Source: Merdimonas faecis (lineage in GTDB: Bacteria; Bacillota; Clostridia; Lachnospirales; Lachnospiraceae). From it: a stretch of DNA of 64,000 nucleotides. The position numbers were made by a program, and so were the translations under genes. Position 1 is the first letter of the stretch; each line of letters begins with the position of its first letter. Positions 16,156 to 26,489 of this stretch are shown here, piece by piece. The DNA is taken from NCBI RefSeq assembly GCF_001754075.1, contig NZ_MIEH01000002.1:1-64000 (forward strand), given 5' to 3'. The notes under the pieces were generated by a model, which made no database searches, was not told the origin of the DNA, and saw nothing but the letters and a program-made list of their open reading frames with translations.

Positions 16156-16186
16156 TAAAGGCAGCAGGGGACAACTGCTGCCTTTA
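16156..16186 (+). promoter_or_regulatory. perfect hairpin between cas5 and cas3
   Basis: TAAAGGCAGCAG (16156-16167) pairs over all 12 positions with CTGCTGCCTTTA (16175-16186) around a 7-nt loop, 4 bp after the cas5 stop and 40 bp before the cas3 start. There is no following T run, so it is not a standard terminator. It may slow polymerase, protect the 3' end of the Cascade message, or be a processing site that sets the Cas3:Cascade ratio (inference). Confidence 0.7.
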
Positions 16187-16225
16187 CTGCAACAGACCAG
16201 TATGCAAGCGAAGGAGCAAGAGGAT

Positions 16226-18469
16226 ATGAAAGATGGGACATTTTGGGCTAAGCCGGATGAAACAATCGAAGAGCATGTGAAAAAGCTTTTAACAGAACTG
16301 GAACGGATGAAAGCATATGGATATTTACAAGATGATGAGTTATATAGACTGGTAGAGATTGCCTGCATTCATCATGATGATGGAAAGATGAATCCAGAGA
16401 TGCAAAACAGACTTGAAAAGGCGAAAGGTGGGCATCGCGTAATGTTTAACCCGGAAAAAGAGATCCCTCATAATGTTCTTTCAGGATTCTTTTTAAATCC
16501 AGATGAATTCAACGAATTTGAAGATCCAAAGCTGGCATACTACCGGGGTTTGTTTGCAATTCTTTACCATCATGATTATGGAGATCCCGTTGAAATTATG
16601 GATGAGAACAAAGATCTGATCCATTCTCTTCTTGAAGGATTCTGTATAAACGATATTAATAAGCGGAGCACGAGAAACAGGATCCAAAAGATGGCGACAG
16701 ATCCGGTTGCGATTAAAATTAAAGGCTTTTTGCATCTATGCGATTACAGTGCAAGCGGCGGATACATTTCAGAATATCCGAATGATTTTCTAGATATTTC
16801 AATGGAAAATGTCAGGACGATGTGGCGTCAGCATGATCCGGATGCGGATTGGAATGAACTGCAGATGTTCTGTGGTGAGAGGCAAAATGAAAACGTGATC
16901 GCAATAGCTCAGACCGGAATGGGAAAGACAGAGGCCGGCTTTCGATGGATTGGAAATCATAAAGGCTATTTTATCCTTCCGGTGCGAACGGCAATCAATG
17001 CAATGTATGACAGAGTGAAAGAAACAATGCTGCTCAACCAAGATCTTGATACGCGGCTGGCTGTTCTCCATTCGGAATCGTTGGAGTATTATTCAAAACA
17101 ATCGGAAGGGAATATCGATTTGCTTGAATATGAAAGCCGGGGAAAGCATTTGTCCATGCCGCTTAGTATATCTACCCTTGATCAGCTGTTTGGTTTTGTT
17201 TTTAAGTATCAGACTTATGAACTGAAACTGACGACTCTTTCATTTTCCAGAATTGTTATTGATGAAATCCAGATGTATGATCCGGAATTGCTGCGGTATC
17301 TGATTGCTGGATTGAAGCAAATCATCAGTATGGGTGGAAAAGTTGCGATTATGACTGCAACTCTGCCGCCGTTTATTAAAGATCTGCTGTTGGAAAACAT
17401 TCCATTTGAAAAGGAAAATATTGCTACGTTTGTGAATGACTCTATCCGTCATCATCTGGAGATTCGGGATCGGAAAATTAATGCAGAAGAAATTGAAGGA
17501 TTTTACCGCAAGAACTGTGAGTCAGGAGAATCCGGGAAAATCCTGGTTGTATGCAACACGATACGAAAAGCTCAGGAGCTGTATGAAGAACTGAAGGAGA
17601 ATCTGGGTGAGCAGGATGTGCATATCCTTCATAGCCGGTTTATACGCAAGGAGAGAGCGATACTTGAAAAAGAAATCCTGGATTTTGGAAAGACTTATGA
17701 TGAAAAGAGGAAAATTGACCACAGATTAGGTATCTGGATTTCAACCTCTCTTGTAGAAGCTAGTTTGGATATTGATTTTGATTATCTTTTTACAGAACTT
17801 TATGAACTTAGCTCTCTGTTTCAAAGATTGGGTAGATGTAACCGGAAAGGAGTAAAATCAATCGAGGTGCCGAACTGTTTTGTATATACAAAAATTGACG
17901 CAGAGCATTTGACCGGGACACCACATGGATTTATTGACAGAACCTTATTTGAACTGTCAAAATCAGCGCTGAACGAGGTGAGTGGGATACTCAGTGAAGT
18001 ACGGAAGATAGAATTGATCGATAAGTATTTTACAACTGAGAATGTCCGGATGAGTGAGTATATAAAGAAATATGATGGAGTCGCATGGATCGAAGGGATA
18101 CATCCGTATCAATTTGAAAAAAATGAAGTTGATCTGAGAAATATTATATCTGAAACAGTAATTCCAAGCCCGATATACGAGAAGAACAGACAGGAGATTG
18201 AGATTGCGGCAGAAAAAGCATCAGATATGAAAGGAACTTATATGGAAAGATTGAAAGAGAAAGAAAAAATCATGCAGTATACATTAAGTGTCCCCTATTG
18301 GTACTGGTCAAAGTATCAGTCGGCGGTTCGGCAGGGGAAGACGTGTTCATTTGCTTCTGTTAAGCTTGGAAGAAGAGAACAGGTTCCAGTAATGGAATGC
18401 GAGTATGATGAGGCAGGGTTTCATCAAATAAATTTTCAAGATTCAACAGGGATAGGCGTCATTCTTTAA
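16226..18469 (+). CDS. cas3: CRISPR nuclease-helicase Cas3
   Basis: ATG 16226 is chosen because AAGGAG lies 9 nt upstream and the protein then begins like other Cas3 proteins (FWAKPDETIEEHVKKLLTEL). The N-terminal HD nuclease has HHDDGK at residues ~49-54. The SF2 helicase has Walker A QTGMGKTEA (~228-236), the Walker B/DExH-type box DEIQ (~347), TATLPP and the C-terminal QRLGRCNRKG (~532). All catalytic motifs are intact. It degrades DNA opened by Cascade. Confidence 0.95.
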   Translation: MKDGTFWAKPDETIEEHVKKLLTELERMKAYGYLQDDELYRLVEIACIHHDDGKMNPEMQNRLEKAKGGHRVMFNPEKEIPHNVLSGFFLNPDEFNEFEDPKLAYYRGLFAILYHHDYGDPVEIMDENKDLIHSLLEGFCINDINKRSTRNRIQKMATDPVAIKIKGFLHLCDYSASGGYISEYPNDFLDISMENVRTMWRQHDPDADWNELQMFCGERQNENVIAIAQTGMGKTEAGFRWIGNHKGYFILPVRTAINAMYDRVKETMLLNQDLDTRLAVLHSESLEYYSKQSEGNIDLLEYESRGKHLSMPLSISTLDQLFGFVFKYQTYELKLTTLSFSRIVIDEIQMYDPELLRYLIAGLKQIISMGGKVAIMTATLPPFIKDLLLENIPFEKENIATFVNDSIRHHLEIRDRKINAEEIEGFYRKNCESGESGKILVVCNTIRKAQELYEELKENLGEQDVHILHSRFIRKERAILEKEILDFGKTYDEKRKIDHRLGIWISTSLVEASLDIDFDYLFTELYELSSLFQRLGRCNRKGVKSIEVPNCFVYTKIDAEHLTGTPHGFIDRTLFELSKSALNEVSGILSEVRKIELIDKYFTTENVRMSEYIKKYDGVAWIEGIHPYQFEKNEVDLRNIISETVIPSPIYEKNRQEIEIAAEKASDMKGTYMERLKEKEKIMQYTLSVPYWYWSKYQSAVRQGKTCSFASVKLGRREQVPVMECEYDEAGFHQINFQDSTGIGVIL

Positions 18470-18493
18470 TGTGTGTTTCGGGAGGGAAATATT

Positions 18494-18988
18494 GTGGACA
18501 GAGAGATAACGGGTGTTATGGTATATTATAACGAAGTATGCCAACGGAAACTGTGGTGTTTCTATCATGGAATACAATTGGAGCAGGAGAGCGAGAATGT
18601 AAAGATCGGAAAGGTTCTTGATGAAGAAACATATAAAAGAGATGAGAAACATATTAATATTGACAATGCCATTAATATTGATTTCATCCGTTCAAGCGGG
18701 ATATTGCATGAGATCAAAAAGAGCCGCAAGATAGAAGAGGCGGGGATTCTTCAGGTAAAATACTATTTATTCTATTTAAAACAGAAAGGCGTACCAGGAA
18801 TCAAGGCGCGGATAGATTATCCTTTGTTGAAAAAATCTCTGGAAGTTGAACTGACAGATGAGGACGAAAAAGAGATCAGGATGAAATTAAAGGAAATCAG
18901 GAAAATTGTAAACGCAGGTACACCGCCGGAATTGAAGAAAAAGAATATTTGTAAGTCGTGTGCGTATTCTGATCTTTGTTTTATTTAA
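18494..18988 (+). CDS. cas4: Cas4 adaptation exonuclease
   Basis: The start is GTG 18494, preceded by GGGAGG; an upstream GTG at 18473 has no ribosome site. The 164-aa RecB-like protein has the first iron-sulfur cysteine (NEVCQRKLW), the nuclease motif HEIKKSRK with a following QVKYYLFYL helix, and the C-terminal CKSCAYSDLC cluster. It trims prespacers and helps select PAM-containing ends together with Cas1-Cas2. Confidence 0.93.
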   Translation: MDREITGVMVYYNEVCQRKLWCFYHGIQLEQESENVKIGKVLDEETYKRDEKHINIDNAINIDFIRSSGILHEIKKSRKIEEAGILQVKYYLFYLKQKGVPGIKARIDYPLLKKSLEVELTDEDEKEIRMKLKEIRKIVNAGTPPELKKKNICKSCAYSDLCFI

Positions 18989-19033
18989 TAACTGTTGTTA
19001 ATGAGATGAAATGGAAGAGGGAGGACACTGGCA

Positions 19034-20026
19034 ATGAAAAGAAGTTACTATATATACAATAACGGCTCTTTGCGGCGAAAAGATAACACACTTACTTTTA
19101 CAGATGAAAACGATGACAGGAGGGATTTACCGATTGAACAGATCCATGATATTTATGTCATGTCTGAAATGACATTCAATACCAGTCTGGTCAATCTTCT
19201 TTCGCAGTATGGTATTCCAGTGCATTTTTTTAACTATTACAGTTTCTATACCGGAAGTTTTTATCCGAGAGAACATTTAGTTTCCGGTAATCTTCTCGTC
19301 AGTCAGGTGGAGCATTATACAGATTATGAAAAAAGAATGAGACTGGCCAAAGCATTTATAGAAGGAGCTTCATACAATATTTACAGGAACCTGCGCTATT
19401 ATAATGGAAGAGGAAAAGACGTGCAGTCGTATATGGATACAATAGAAGATATGCGGAAGCAAATTCCTAAAGCACAAAATATCCAGGAGTTGATGGGATA
19501 TGAGGGGAATATAAGGAAGACTTATTACAGCGCATGGCCGGTTATCATTGATCAGGAAATTGAATTTGAAAAGAGGGTTAAAAATCCGCCGGATAATATG
19601 ATTAATACGCTGATATCCTTTGTGAATACACTGATATATACAAAAGTGTTAGGTGAGATTTACCAGACGCAACTGAACCCTACTGTCAGTTATCTTCATG
19701 AACCAGGAGACAGAAGGTTTTCGTTAAGTCTTGATCTGGCGGAAATATTTAAGCCGATATTGGGAGATCGTCTGATTTTTTCTCTTTTGAACAGGAAACA
19801 GATTACAGAAAAAAGCTTTACTAAGGGGTTGAATTATCTCCATTTGTCTCAAAATGCTTCAAAAACGATTGTGGCGGAACTGGATGCCAGAATGCAGAAG
19901 ACAATAAAACATAAAGACTTAAATAAGACCGTTTCGTATCAATATCTGATGAGACTGGAATGCTATAAAATGGTCAAGCATCTTTTGGGAGAAAAAGAAT
20001 ATGAGCCCTTTAAAATATGGTGGTAG
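19034..20026 (+). CDS. cas1: Cas1 integrase
   Basis: The 330-aa protein carries the Cas1 pattern: N-terminal beta domain (YYIYNNGSLRRKDNTL), GIPVHFFNYYSFYTGSFYPRE, the metal-binding Glu region around MGYEGNIRKTYY, and the His of YLHEPGDRRFSLSLDLAEIFKP. It inserts new spacers at the leader end. The ATG follows AGAGGGAGG. It is followed by cas2 after 12 bp. Confidence 0.96.
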   Translation: MKRSYYIYNNGSLRRKDNTLTFTDENDDRRDLPIEQIHDIYVMSEMTFNTSLVNLLSQYGIPVHFFNYYSFYTGSFYPREHLVSGNLLVSQVEHYTDYEKRMRLAKAFIEGASYNIYRNLRYYNGRGKDVQSYMDTIEDMRKQIPKAQNIQELMGYEGNIRKTYYSAWPVIIDQEIEFEKRVKNPPDNMINTLISFVNTLIYTKVLGEIYQTQLNPTVSYLHEPGDRRFSLSLDLAEIFKPILGDRLIFSLLNRKQITEKSFTKGLNYLHLSQNASKTIVAELDARMQKTIKHKDLNKTVSYQYLMRLECYKMVKHLLGEKEYEPFKIWW

Positions 20027-20038
20027 GCAGGGATTGTT

Positions 20039-20317
20039 ATGTATGTAATATTAGTATATGATATAAAGAGTGATCAGGGCGGCGCGAAAGTACTGTCTAA
20101 GACATTTAAAACTTGTAAGAAGTATTTGATGCATATACAAAATTCGGTTTTTGAAGGAGAGATTTCCGAATCACAACTCTTAAAACTTAAAATGGAACTT
20201 AATAAAGTGATCCGGGAGGACAGAGATTCATTAATTGTTTTTAAATGCAGGAATGAAAGGTGGATTCCTAAGGAATTCTGGGGAGTGGATGACGATAAGA
20301 CGAGCAACTTTTTGTAA
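20039..20317 (+). CDS. cas2: Cas2
   Basis: The 92-aa ferredoxin-fold protein begins MYVILVYDI with the conserved first-strand Asp and has the Cas2 pattern HIQNSVFEGEIS. It forms the scaffold of the Cas1-Cas2 spacer-integration complex. It is the last gene of the operon, directly before the leader. Confidence 0.96.
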   Translation: MYVILVYDIKSDQGGAKVLSKTFKTCKKYLMHIQNSVFEGEISESQLLKLKMELNKVIREDRDSLIVFKCRNERWIPKEFWGVDDDKTSNFL

Positions 20318-20494
20318 TTGTCGACTGAAAATAGTGTAAAATTTCCGGTAGGTAGACAAAGCGCGGGCTGCCAAGGAGAATTTGTGTTTTGAGGTTTTGA
20401 ACAGGATGATTTTGGAGTAGAAATATGAAGAGAAAAGAAGGTGGACAAAATGCAGGTTTGAAGTGCAGGAAATGAGGGGAGAAAAAAGAAACGA
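20318..20494 (+). promoter_or_regulatory. CRISPR leader
   Basis: 177 bp of non-coding, purine-rich sequence between cas2 and the first repeat, ending GAAAAAAGAAACGA. Orientation as leader is supported by the perfect repeats next to it and the decayed repeats at the other end of the array. A promoter should be here; TTGAAC with a weak downstream -10 (AAATAT) around 20396-20427 is possible, but I would not insist. Confidence 0.75.
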
Positions 20495-23400
20495 GATAAA
20501 GTAGAAGCATAATGGAATGTAAATGACGCATTCAGAACCGACATCATAGTTCCTGAATACCGATAAAGTAGAAGCATAATGGAATGTAAATTGCCTTAGT
20601 ATCTCTTGTTTTACCTTATGCAACTCCGATAAAGTAGAAGCATAATGGAATGTAAATCAGATCCGCATGGAGAAAGCTGTATAACAACAACAGATAAAGT
20701 AGAAGCATAATGGAATGTAAATGAAAGCAGTGCAGCGGTTGAACGCATTTACGTTTGGGATAAAGTAGAAGCATAATGGAATGTAAATTAACCAGCATAC
20801 TTTCCGATACAGAAGCCTTCTGCCGATAAAGTAGAAGCATAATGGAATGTAAATAGGCTTTTGAAAGTTTCATTTAGTTCTGTGATAGCGATAAAGTAGA
20901 AGCATAATGGAATGTAAATTAAAGTCACCCACTTTCTAAACGAACGGCAAGCTTTGATAAAGTAGAAGCATAATGGAATGTAAATAATAGTAAATATAAT
21001 CAAAATTTTTCTTGAAAGTAGATAAAGTAGAAGCATAATGGAATGTAAATGCGTATGCAAATGGTTATAAGCGAGCTGTCTTGAAGATAAAGTAGAAGCA
21101 TAATGGAATGTAAATACATCTTGAAATAGCTTGAACTATCTTTTGTTGTCGATAAAGTAGAAGCATAATGGAATGTAAATCCTTTTTTGCAATCTCTTCC
21201 ATCTCTTCTGCGGCCGATAAAGTAGAAGCATAATGGAATGTAAATGAAGGTTCGCCTGTGCTGCTCTCACGGCTTCCTGCGATAAAGTAGAAGCATAATG
21301 GAATGTAAATATGGATTCCTCATAATACTGTAATTCATGTATTCGGATAAAGTAGAAGCATAATGGAATGTAAATTGAAATATAAAGAAAGTATACTCAA
21401 AGTACACTAAGATAAAGTAGAAGCATAATGGAATGTAAATGAAAATAATCACCAGCATGTATTATCACATCTTGGATAAAGTAGAAGCATAATGGAATGT
21501 AAATTCAATACCGAGTATGAAGGAACAACTTGAAGCACTGATAAAGTAGAAGCATAATGGAATGTAAATATGCCCTTACTCTTTCTGCTTCCTGATAGCC
21601 ATTGGATAAAGTAGAAGCATAATGGAATGTAAATACATTTGCTTTGGTGTGTTACCAAACGCTTTTGCCGATAAAGTAGAAGCATAATGGAATGTAAATC
21701 TAGCTTTCCTGGCGTTTTCTGTATGATGTCTTGCGATAAAGTAGAAGCATAATGGAATGTAAATATAATACAAACCCGGTATCTTTCATGGTGCGCTCCG
21801 GATAAAGTAGAAGCATAATGGAATGTAAATTATATCCATCAACAGTGACACCCAGCTTCTGTTGCGATAAAGTAGAAGCATAATGGAATGTAAATTTATA
21901 ATCTGTTTTATTTTCTCTTATGATTTTTTCGATAAAGTAGAAGCATAATGGAATGTAAATTATTAATGGCACTTAACTTTGCCTCTGCAATGATTCGATA
22001 AAGTAGAAGCATAATGGAATGTAAATCTGTTACCGGTTCCTGCAGGATCAGCCGGTGATCGATAAAGTAGAAGCATAATGGAATGTAAATTTTGAAGTAT
22101 TTCATCATTTAACAAAACTGCAGCAGATAAAGTAGAAGCATAATGGAATGTAAATGAGTCATGATAATAAAAAAGGACGATTTGCACGAGATAAAGTAGA
22201 AGCATAATGGAATGTAAATACTGCAACCCGGACGGCGGTCACGCTGTCGCCCCTGGATAAAGTAGAAGCATAATGGAATGTAAATGAGTTCTGTATACAG
22301 ATTGTCGAGAAGACGCTCTGGATAAAGTAGAAGCATAATGGAATGTAAATTATACCGCCAACTAATAAGACATAAATCGTCGGCGATAAAGTAGAAGCAT
22401 AATGGAATGTAAATAGATTATTCCCACGGTATATCGAGTTATGAGATCCGATAAAGTAGAAGCATAATGGAATGTAAATGCGGATCGGGAATCTTATGAA
22501 TTTTATAGATCCCGATAAAGTAGAAGCATAATGGAATGTAAATACATTTAGAAGACCGCTCCCGAATGTCCTCTGCGCTGATAAAGTAGAAGCATAATGG
22601 AATGTAAATGGGCTTCTCCTCGGCGTATTCCGCATCCGTAGATAGATAAAGTAGAAGCATAATGGAATGTAAATATGGCTTGGGTACGACAATGGAAGTG
22701 GAGCTGCAGAGATAAAGTAGAAGCATAATGGAATGTAAATTTTGAAGGTTCGATTCTGTAAACCCTGCCTGCAAAAGATAAAGTAGAAGCATAATGGAAT
22801 GTAAATTAGCAATAAACTAACCAAATTCGGGGAAGCGGCTTCGATAAAGTAGAAGCATAATGGAATGTAAATAGTGATACAAGCCGGTACGTTCGACGAC
22901 CTGTACATGATAAAGTAGAAGCATAATGGAATGTAAATTTTCCGTCCCGGCATACATGGTCTACCTGCTCACGATAAAGTAGAAGCATAATGGAATGTAA
23001 ATAAAGCGCTACGCCAGCAACTACGGCCGCAATAATTCCGATAAAGTAGAAGCATAATGGAATGTAAATTGTTCTCGCACATGAGATCTACAATGCTGTC
23101 CTTCCGATAAAGTAGAAGCATAATGGAATGTAAATATATTCTTCAATTGTTTTCGGGCTTAAGGACACATCTGATAAAGTAGAAGCATAATGGAATGTAA
23201 ATGAAGATATAAGGCAGGAAAAGTTGAATTGTTATTCCCGATAAAGTAGAAGCATAATGGAATGTAAATATAGACTCTCTTGCTGAAGCAATAAACGAAA
23301 CTGCTGATAAAGTAGAAGCATAATGGAATGTAAATTTAAATTTTGCATGGATTGTTCTGTAAGACACGTTGATAAAGTAGAAGCATAATGGAATGTAAAT

Positions 23401-24581
23401 GCTGTCGCTGTGACGATTCCCCACAGTCTGCATAACCGATAAAGTAGAAGCATAATGGAATGTAAATTCTGAAATATTCCGTCTGTTTTTCCTTCTCGGA
23501 AACTGATAAAGTAGAAGCATAATGGAATGTAAATTCCACTTTTCTCATACTTGTTTTTGCTGTATAATTGATAAAGTAGAAGCATAATGGAATGTAAATA
23601 TATTTCAACGGCTCTACAAATTCAGCGGTTCCAGATAAAGTAGAAGCATAATGGAATGTAAATGGCCATTTTGGAAGTCTGCTTAAAGCCGCTGTCCGAT
23701 AAAGTAGAAGCATAATGGAATGTAAATCAGTATTACTACAAAAAATCAGAGGGGTTCCGGCATGATAAAGTAGAAGCATAATGGAATGTAAATTTGGAAT
23801 CAACCGGTACTACACGGCGATGCAAGCCAGATAAAGTAGAAGCATAATGGAATGTAAATGATCACTATATAACTACTCGTTACAGGAAACCATTGATAAA
23901 GTAGAAGCATAATGGAATGTAAATCAGGTACAGATCACCGTATCCACCGATGATATCTCGATAAAGTAGAAGCATAATGGAATGTAAATTTGTCTGTCAG
24001 TGTCATATTAGTGTCTGCCCGAAGTTGATAAAGTAAAAGCATAATGGAATGTAAATATGTTGTTTCAAATAGAAATTGATATAACATAGTATAGATAAAG
24101 TAGAAGCATAATGGAATGTAAATAGGATCCCGACTGGATTCCCCTTACCTGACACCAAGATAAAGTAGAAGCATAATGGAATGTAAATTGTATCTTGGCT
24201 TAACACTCCCGTTTTCTGCGCTTTGATAAAGTAGAAGCATAATGGAATGTAAATTGTGCTCACTCTCCTTTCTGCAGAAGCTTACCTATCCGATAAAGTA
24301 GAAGCATAATGGAATGTAAATGCAGATGAATTAATATATCGCTGTCTGATCCACCAGATAAAGTAGAAGCATAATGGAATGTAAAGGAATAAAGACGATA
24401 ATACCAATAACACCAAACGCGATAAAGTAGAAGCATAATAGAATGTAAAGAAAGGTGGATAGTATTCAAATGGGTAAGAAGCACGCGATAAAGTAGAAGC
24501 ATAATGGAATGTAAAGACGAATGAAACTACTCCCTGCGCATTGATTCGGACGATAAAGAAGAAGTATAATGGAATGTAAAG
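20495..24581 (+). CRISPR. type I-B CRISPR array, 63 repeats and 62 spacers
   Basis: I counted 63 copies of a 30-bp repeat that starts GATAAAGTAG and ends GAATGTAAAT, with 34-37-nt spacers. Repeats 1-54 and 56-59 are identical by eye. Repeat 55 (24027-24056) has one change (AAAAGC for AGAAGC). The last four (24357, 24421, 24487, 24552) end in G instead of T, two of them with further changes. Decay at this end marks it as the trailer and fixes transcription as plus strand. The repeat resembles the C. difficile I-B repeat (ATGTAAAT handle). I saw no spacer matching the window and no duplicate spacers among those I compared. Confidence 0.99.
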
Positions 24582-24616
24582 TAACACACAGCAAAGGACA
24601 GCCGATGCTATTGTTA

Positions 24617-24640
24617 GATAAGTAGAACAGTGATCTATGG
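24617..24640 (+). repeat. half-destroyed 64th CRISPR repeat
   Basis: Exactly 35 nt after repeat 63 (a normal spacer length) stands GATAAGTAGAA, the first part of the repeat with one base missing; similarity then fades. It marks the original array end, fused to the Fic gene remnant. Confidence 0.55.
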
Positions 24641-25083
24641 CAGTGCCACGGAACTGCGGGAAACTCTGGATTATGATTTCTCCGAAGAGAAAAGGTTCTC
24701 CTATAGGAATCTTTCAATGGACGAGATCATTCATCACCTTGCGGTATTTATTTCGAGATTATGGCAGATTCATATATTCGAAGAGGGCAATACCAGAACA
24801 ACAGCGGTGTTTTTTATCAAATTTTAAGAAATCTTCTGCTGGGGGAAGATCATCCGCTTCATAACCGGACATTGAGAAAACGTTCTAACCGAAAACGGCA
24901 AGTCACATTCGCAAGCTTCGTGAGGTGTTTCCTGGTCAGGCGATTTTCGGACGTGCAGATGTGATGGAAGTAATTGATATCAAGCCGTCCAGAGCATCGG
25001 AACTTCTGAAGGAGATGACAGAGCGCAGAGTCATTGAGCCGGTATCCGGACACGGCAAAGGGAAGTACAGATTCAGGGAATGA
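24630..25083 (+). pseudogene. Fic-family protein, multiply damaged
   Basis: The first frame (24630-24827) contains HIFEEGNTRTTAVF, the Fic active-site loop (HPFxxGNGRT type), after the usual LSMDEIIHHLAVFISRLWQIH helix. A large internal piece is missing: the next recognisable block, LRNLLLGEDHPLHNR, follows immediately in another frame. A third piece (to 25083) matches the C-terminal winged helix of Fic proteins (IKPSRASELLKEMTERRVIEPVSGHGKGKYRF). At least two frame changes and a deletion make it a pseudogene; its 5' end is lost at the CRISPR trailer. Confidence 0.75.
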
Positions 25084-25141
25084 AAGGATTGCGTCAGAAT
25101 AATAGCCATATAAAACCAGAATTTCCAGGAGCGTGAAATTT

Positions 25142-26209
25142 GTGAAACAAACAAAAATAGTCCAAGTGCAGACACATGACAACTACAGTCTTGATGTTAA
25201 AATAGATTATCCAGTAAACAGTGAAAGTGTTATTATTTTTTGTCATGGCAGCGGTGCTAATACCTACGATAATCACAGAGAGATTGCAGGAAAAGAATTC
25301 AATTATTTTGATTTGTTTGTTGATGAATTCGGCAAACGGAATATTGCTTTTTGCCGTTGGAACACGAGAGGCTGCAGAATATCAGATGTTCCTCCGGATT
25401 TTGTGTCTGTAAATATTGAGGAATATGCAAATTATTGTCCTTCAACATCTATTCAAGATATTATAACGGTAAAAGATTATATAAAGGAGTTACCGCAATT
25501 TAAAAATTCTAAAATATTGCTTATGGGAATTAGTGAAGGGGCGACCCTTATCCCTTATGCAATGACACAGTGTGATGACGTGGATGGCTTGCTGCTTTTA
25601 AGTTTTTCTTATGAAAATATGAGAGATACCCTGGATTGGCAGCTAAGTGGTGGCAGTTCTATGGTTAATATGTGTAAGTATTTTGATTGCAGGGAAAAGG
25701 GGTTCATAGAAAAAGCAGATTTTGTCCTTGATAAATTAGATGTCCGTTCTTCTTTGTTCCCAGATGTTGAATTTGAAGATTGGGACATAGATAAAGATGG
25801 AAAACTCACACAAAATGATTTTGCATTACAATTAGCAGATTATAAAAAGCAAGTGTTTCAAGCTATAGAGGATAACGATGATGAATGGTTGAGGAATAAT
25901 TATTCTGTTCAAATAACAGCAAAATGGTGTAAAGAACATTTTGCATTGCCTGATATTGCAGTAATCATGCGTTCGCTGAATGTCCCCATATATATTTTTC
26001 AAGGTGAAGATGACGCAAATATCCCTATTGCTGACATTGATAAAATTCGTGGTGATTTTAGAAAATGGAGAAAATCAAACCTGCATATTTTCGTTTTTCC
26101 AAAACACGACCATGATTTGAATTATTTACAATACATCCTTACTGGCAATATACCTCATGGATTACAAAGTGTTTTTGATATAGCACATTCATTTTGCAAA
26201 ACTGTTTGA
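25142..26209 (+). CDS. alpha/beta hydrolase with EF-hand-like loop
   Basis: The ~355-aa protein has the oxyanion-hole HGSGA, the nucleophile elbow GISEG (Ser) and a late DHD/His region (KHDHDL). Inserted at residues 215-226 is D-I-D-K-D-G-K-L-T-Q-N-D, a complete 12-residue calcium-binding EF-hand/dockerin loop, unusual in this fold. The start is probably GTG 25142 with AGGAG 10 nt upstream; GTG 25133 is too close to it. No signal peptide is seen, so it should be cytoplasmic. Substrate unknown. Confidence 0.7.
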   Translation: MKQTKIVQVQTHDNYSLDVKIDYPVNSESVIIFCHGSGANTYDNHREIAGKEFNYFDLFVDEFGKRNIAFCRWNTRGCRISDVPPDFVSVNIEEYANYCPSTSIQDIITVKDYIKELPQFKNSKILLMGISEGATLIPYAMTQCDDVDGLLLLSFSYENMRDTLDWQLSGGSSMVNMCKYFDCREKGFIEKADFVLDKLDVRSSLFPDVEFEDWDIDKDGKLTQNDFALQLADYKKQVFQAIEDNDDEWLRNNYSVQITAKWCKEHFALPDIAVIMRSLNVPIYIFQGEDDANIPIADIDKIRGDFRKWRKSNLHIFVFPKHDHDLNYLQYILTGNIPHGLQSVFDIAHSFCKTV

Positions 26210-26216
26210 TACGTAG

Positions 26217-26378
26217 ATCGTGGGCGGCGTTCCGGCAAAGACGATCCGCAGAAGATTTCATGAAGATACGATAGAAAAGCTGCTCAGACTGAAGTGGTGG
26301 GACTGGCCAGAGGAGAGGATAAGAAAAAGCATTTGCGCAATCCAGTCGGGCTGCATTGAACAGCTGGGAAGGAAATGA
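26217..26378 (+). pseudogene. CatB/Vat-type acetyltransferase, C-terminal remnant
   Basis: A startless frame reads IVGGVPAKTIRRRF ... LKWWDWPEERIRKSICAIQ, the end of the left-handed beta-helix xenobiotic acetyltransferases (CatB/Vat). Only ~54 residues remain; the catalytic part is gone. Confidence 0.75.
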
Positions 26379-26434
26379 AAAGCCGGAGCCGGAGACTTAG
26401 GAAAGTTTATCTATGCTTTAGTATCTGGATGGGA

Positions 26435-26440
26435 TATAAT
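26435..26440 (+). promoter_or_regulatory. -10 element for the leader peptide/hydrolase transcript
   Basis: TATAAT at 26435-26440, 26 bp before a strong ribosome site. The matching -35 (TATGCT, 26412-26417) is weak. Confidence 0.4.
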
Positions 26441-26465
26441 AAAAATAAAGGAAGGAGGCGGCCTT

Positions 26466-26489
26466 ATGGGTATCTTTATTACATGGTAA
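26466..26489 (+). CDS. candidate 7-aa leader peptide (MGIFITW)
   Basis: An ATG with an excellent ribosome site (GAAGGAGG) is followed by six codons and TAA. Downstream, GCAAGG and CCTTGC (about 26492-26521) can form a stem before the hydrolase start at 26555. A strong ribosome site on so short a frame, upstream of a hydrolase and next to an acetyltransferase remnant, suggests ribosome-stalling attenuation as in macrolide or phenicol resistance leaders (inference). Confidence 0.4.
   Translation: MGIFITW

Noticed and set aside
16028-16225. Longer cas3 frame beginning inside cas5
   Set aside because: The extra residues do not resemble Cas3, and the AAGGAG before ATG 16226 fits the family start.
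20495-24581. Self-targeting spacers against genes of this window
   Set aside because: I compared spacers by eye with the window and saw no convincing match; a computed search would be needed to exclude it.
20074-24587. Many long minus-strand reading frames with repeated peptides such as IYIPLCFYFI and FTFHYASTLS
   Set aside because: They are translations of the CRISPR repeats in different frames, not proteins.
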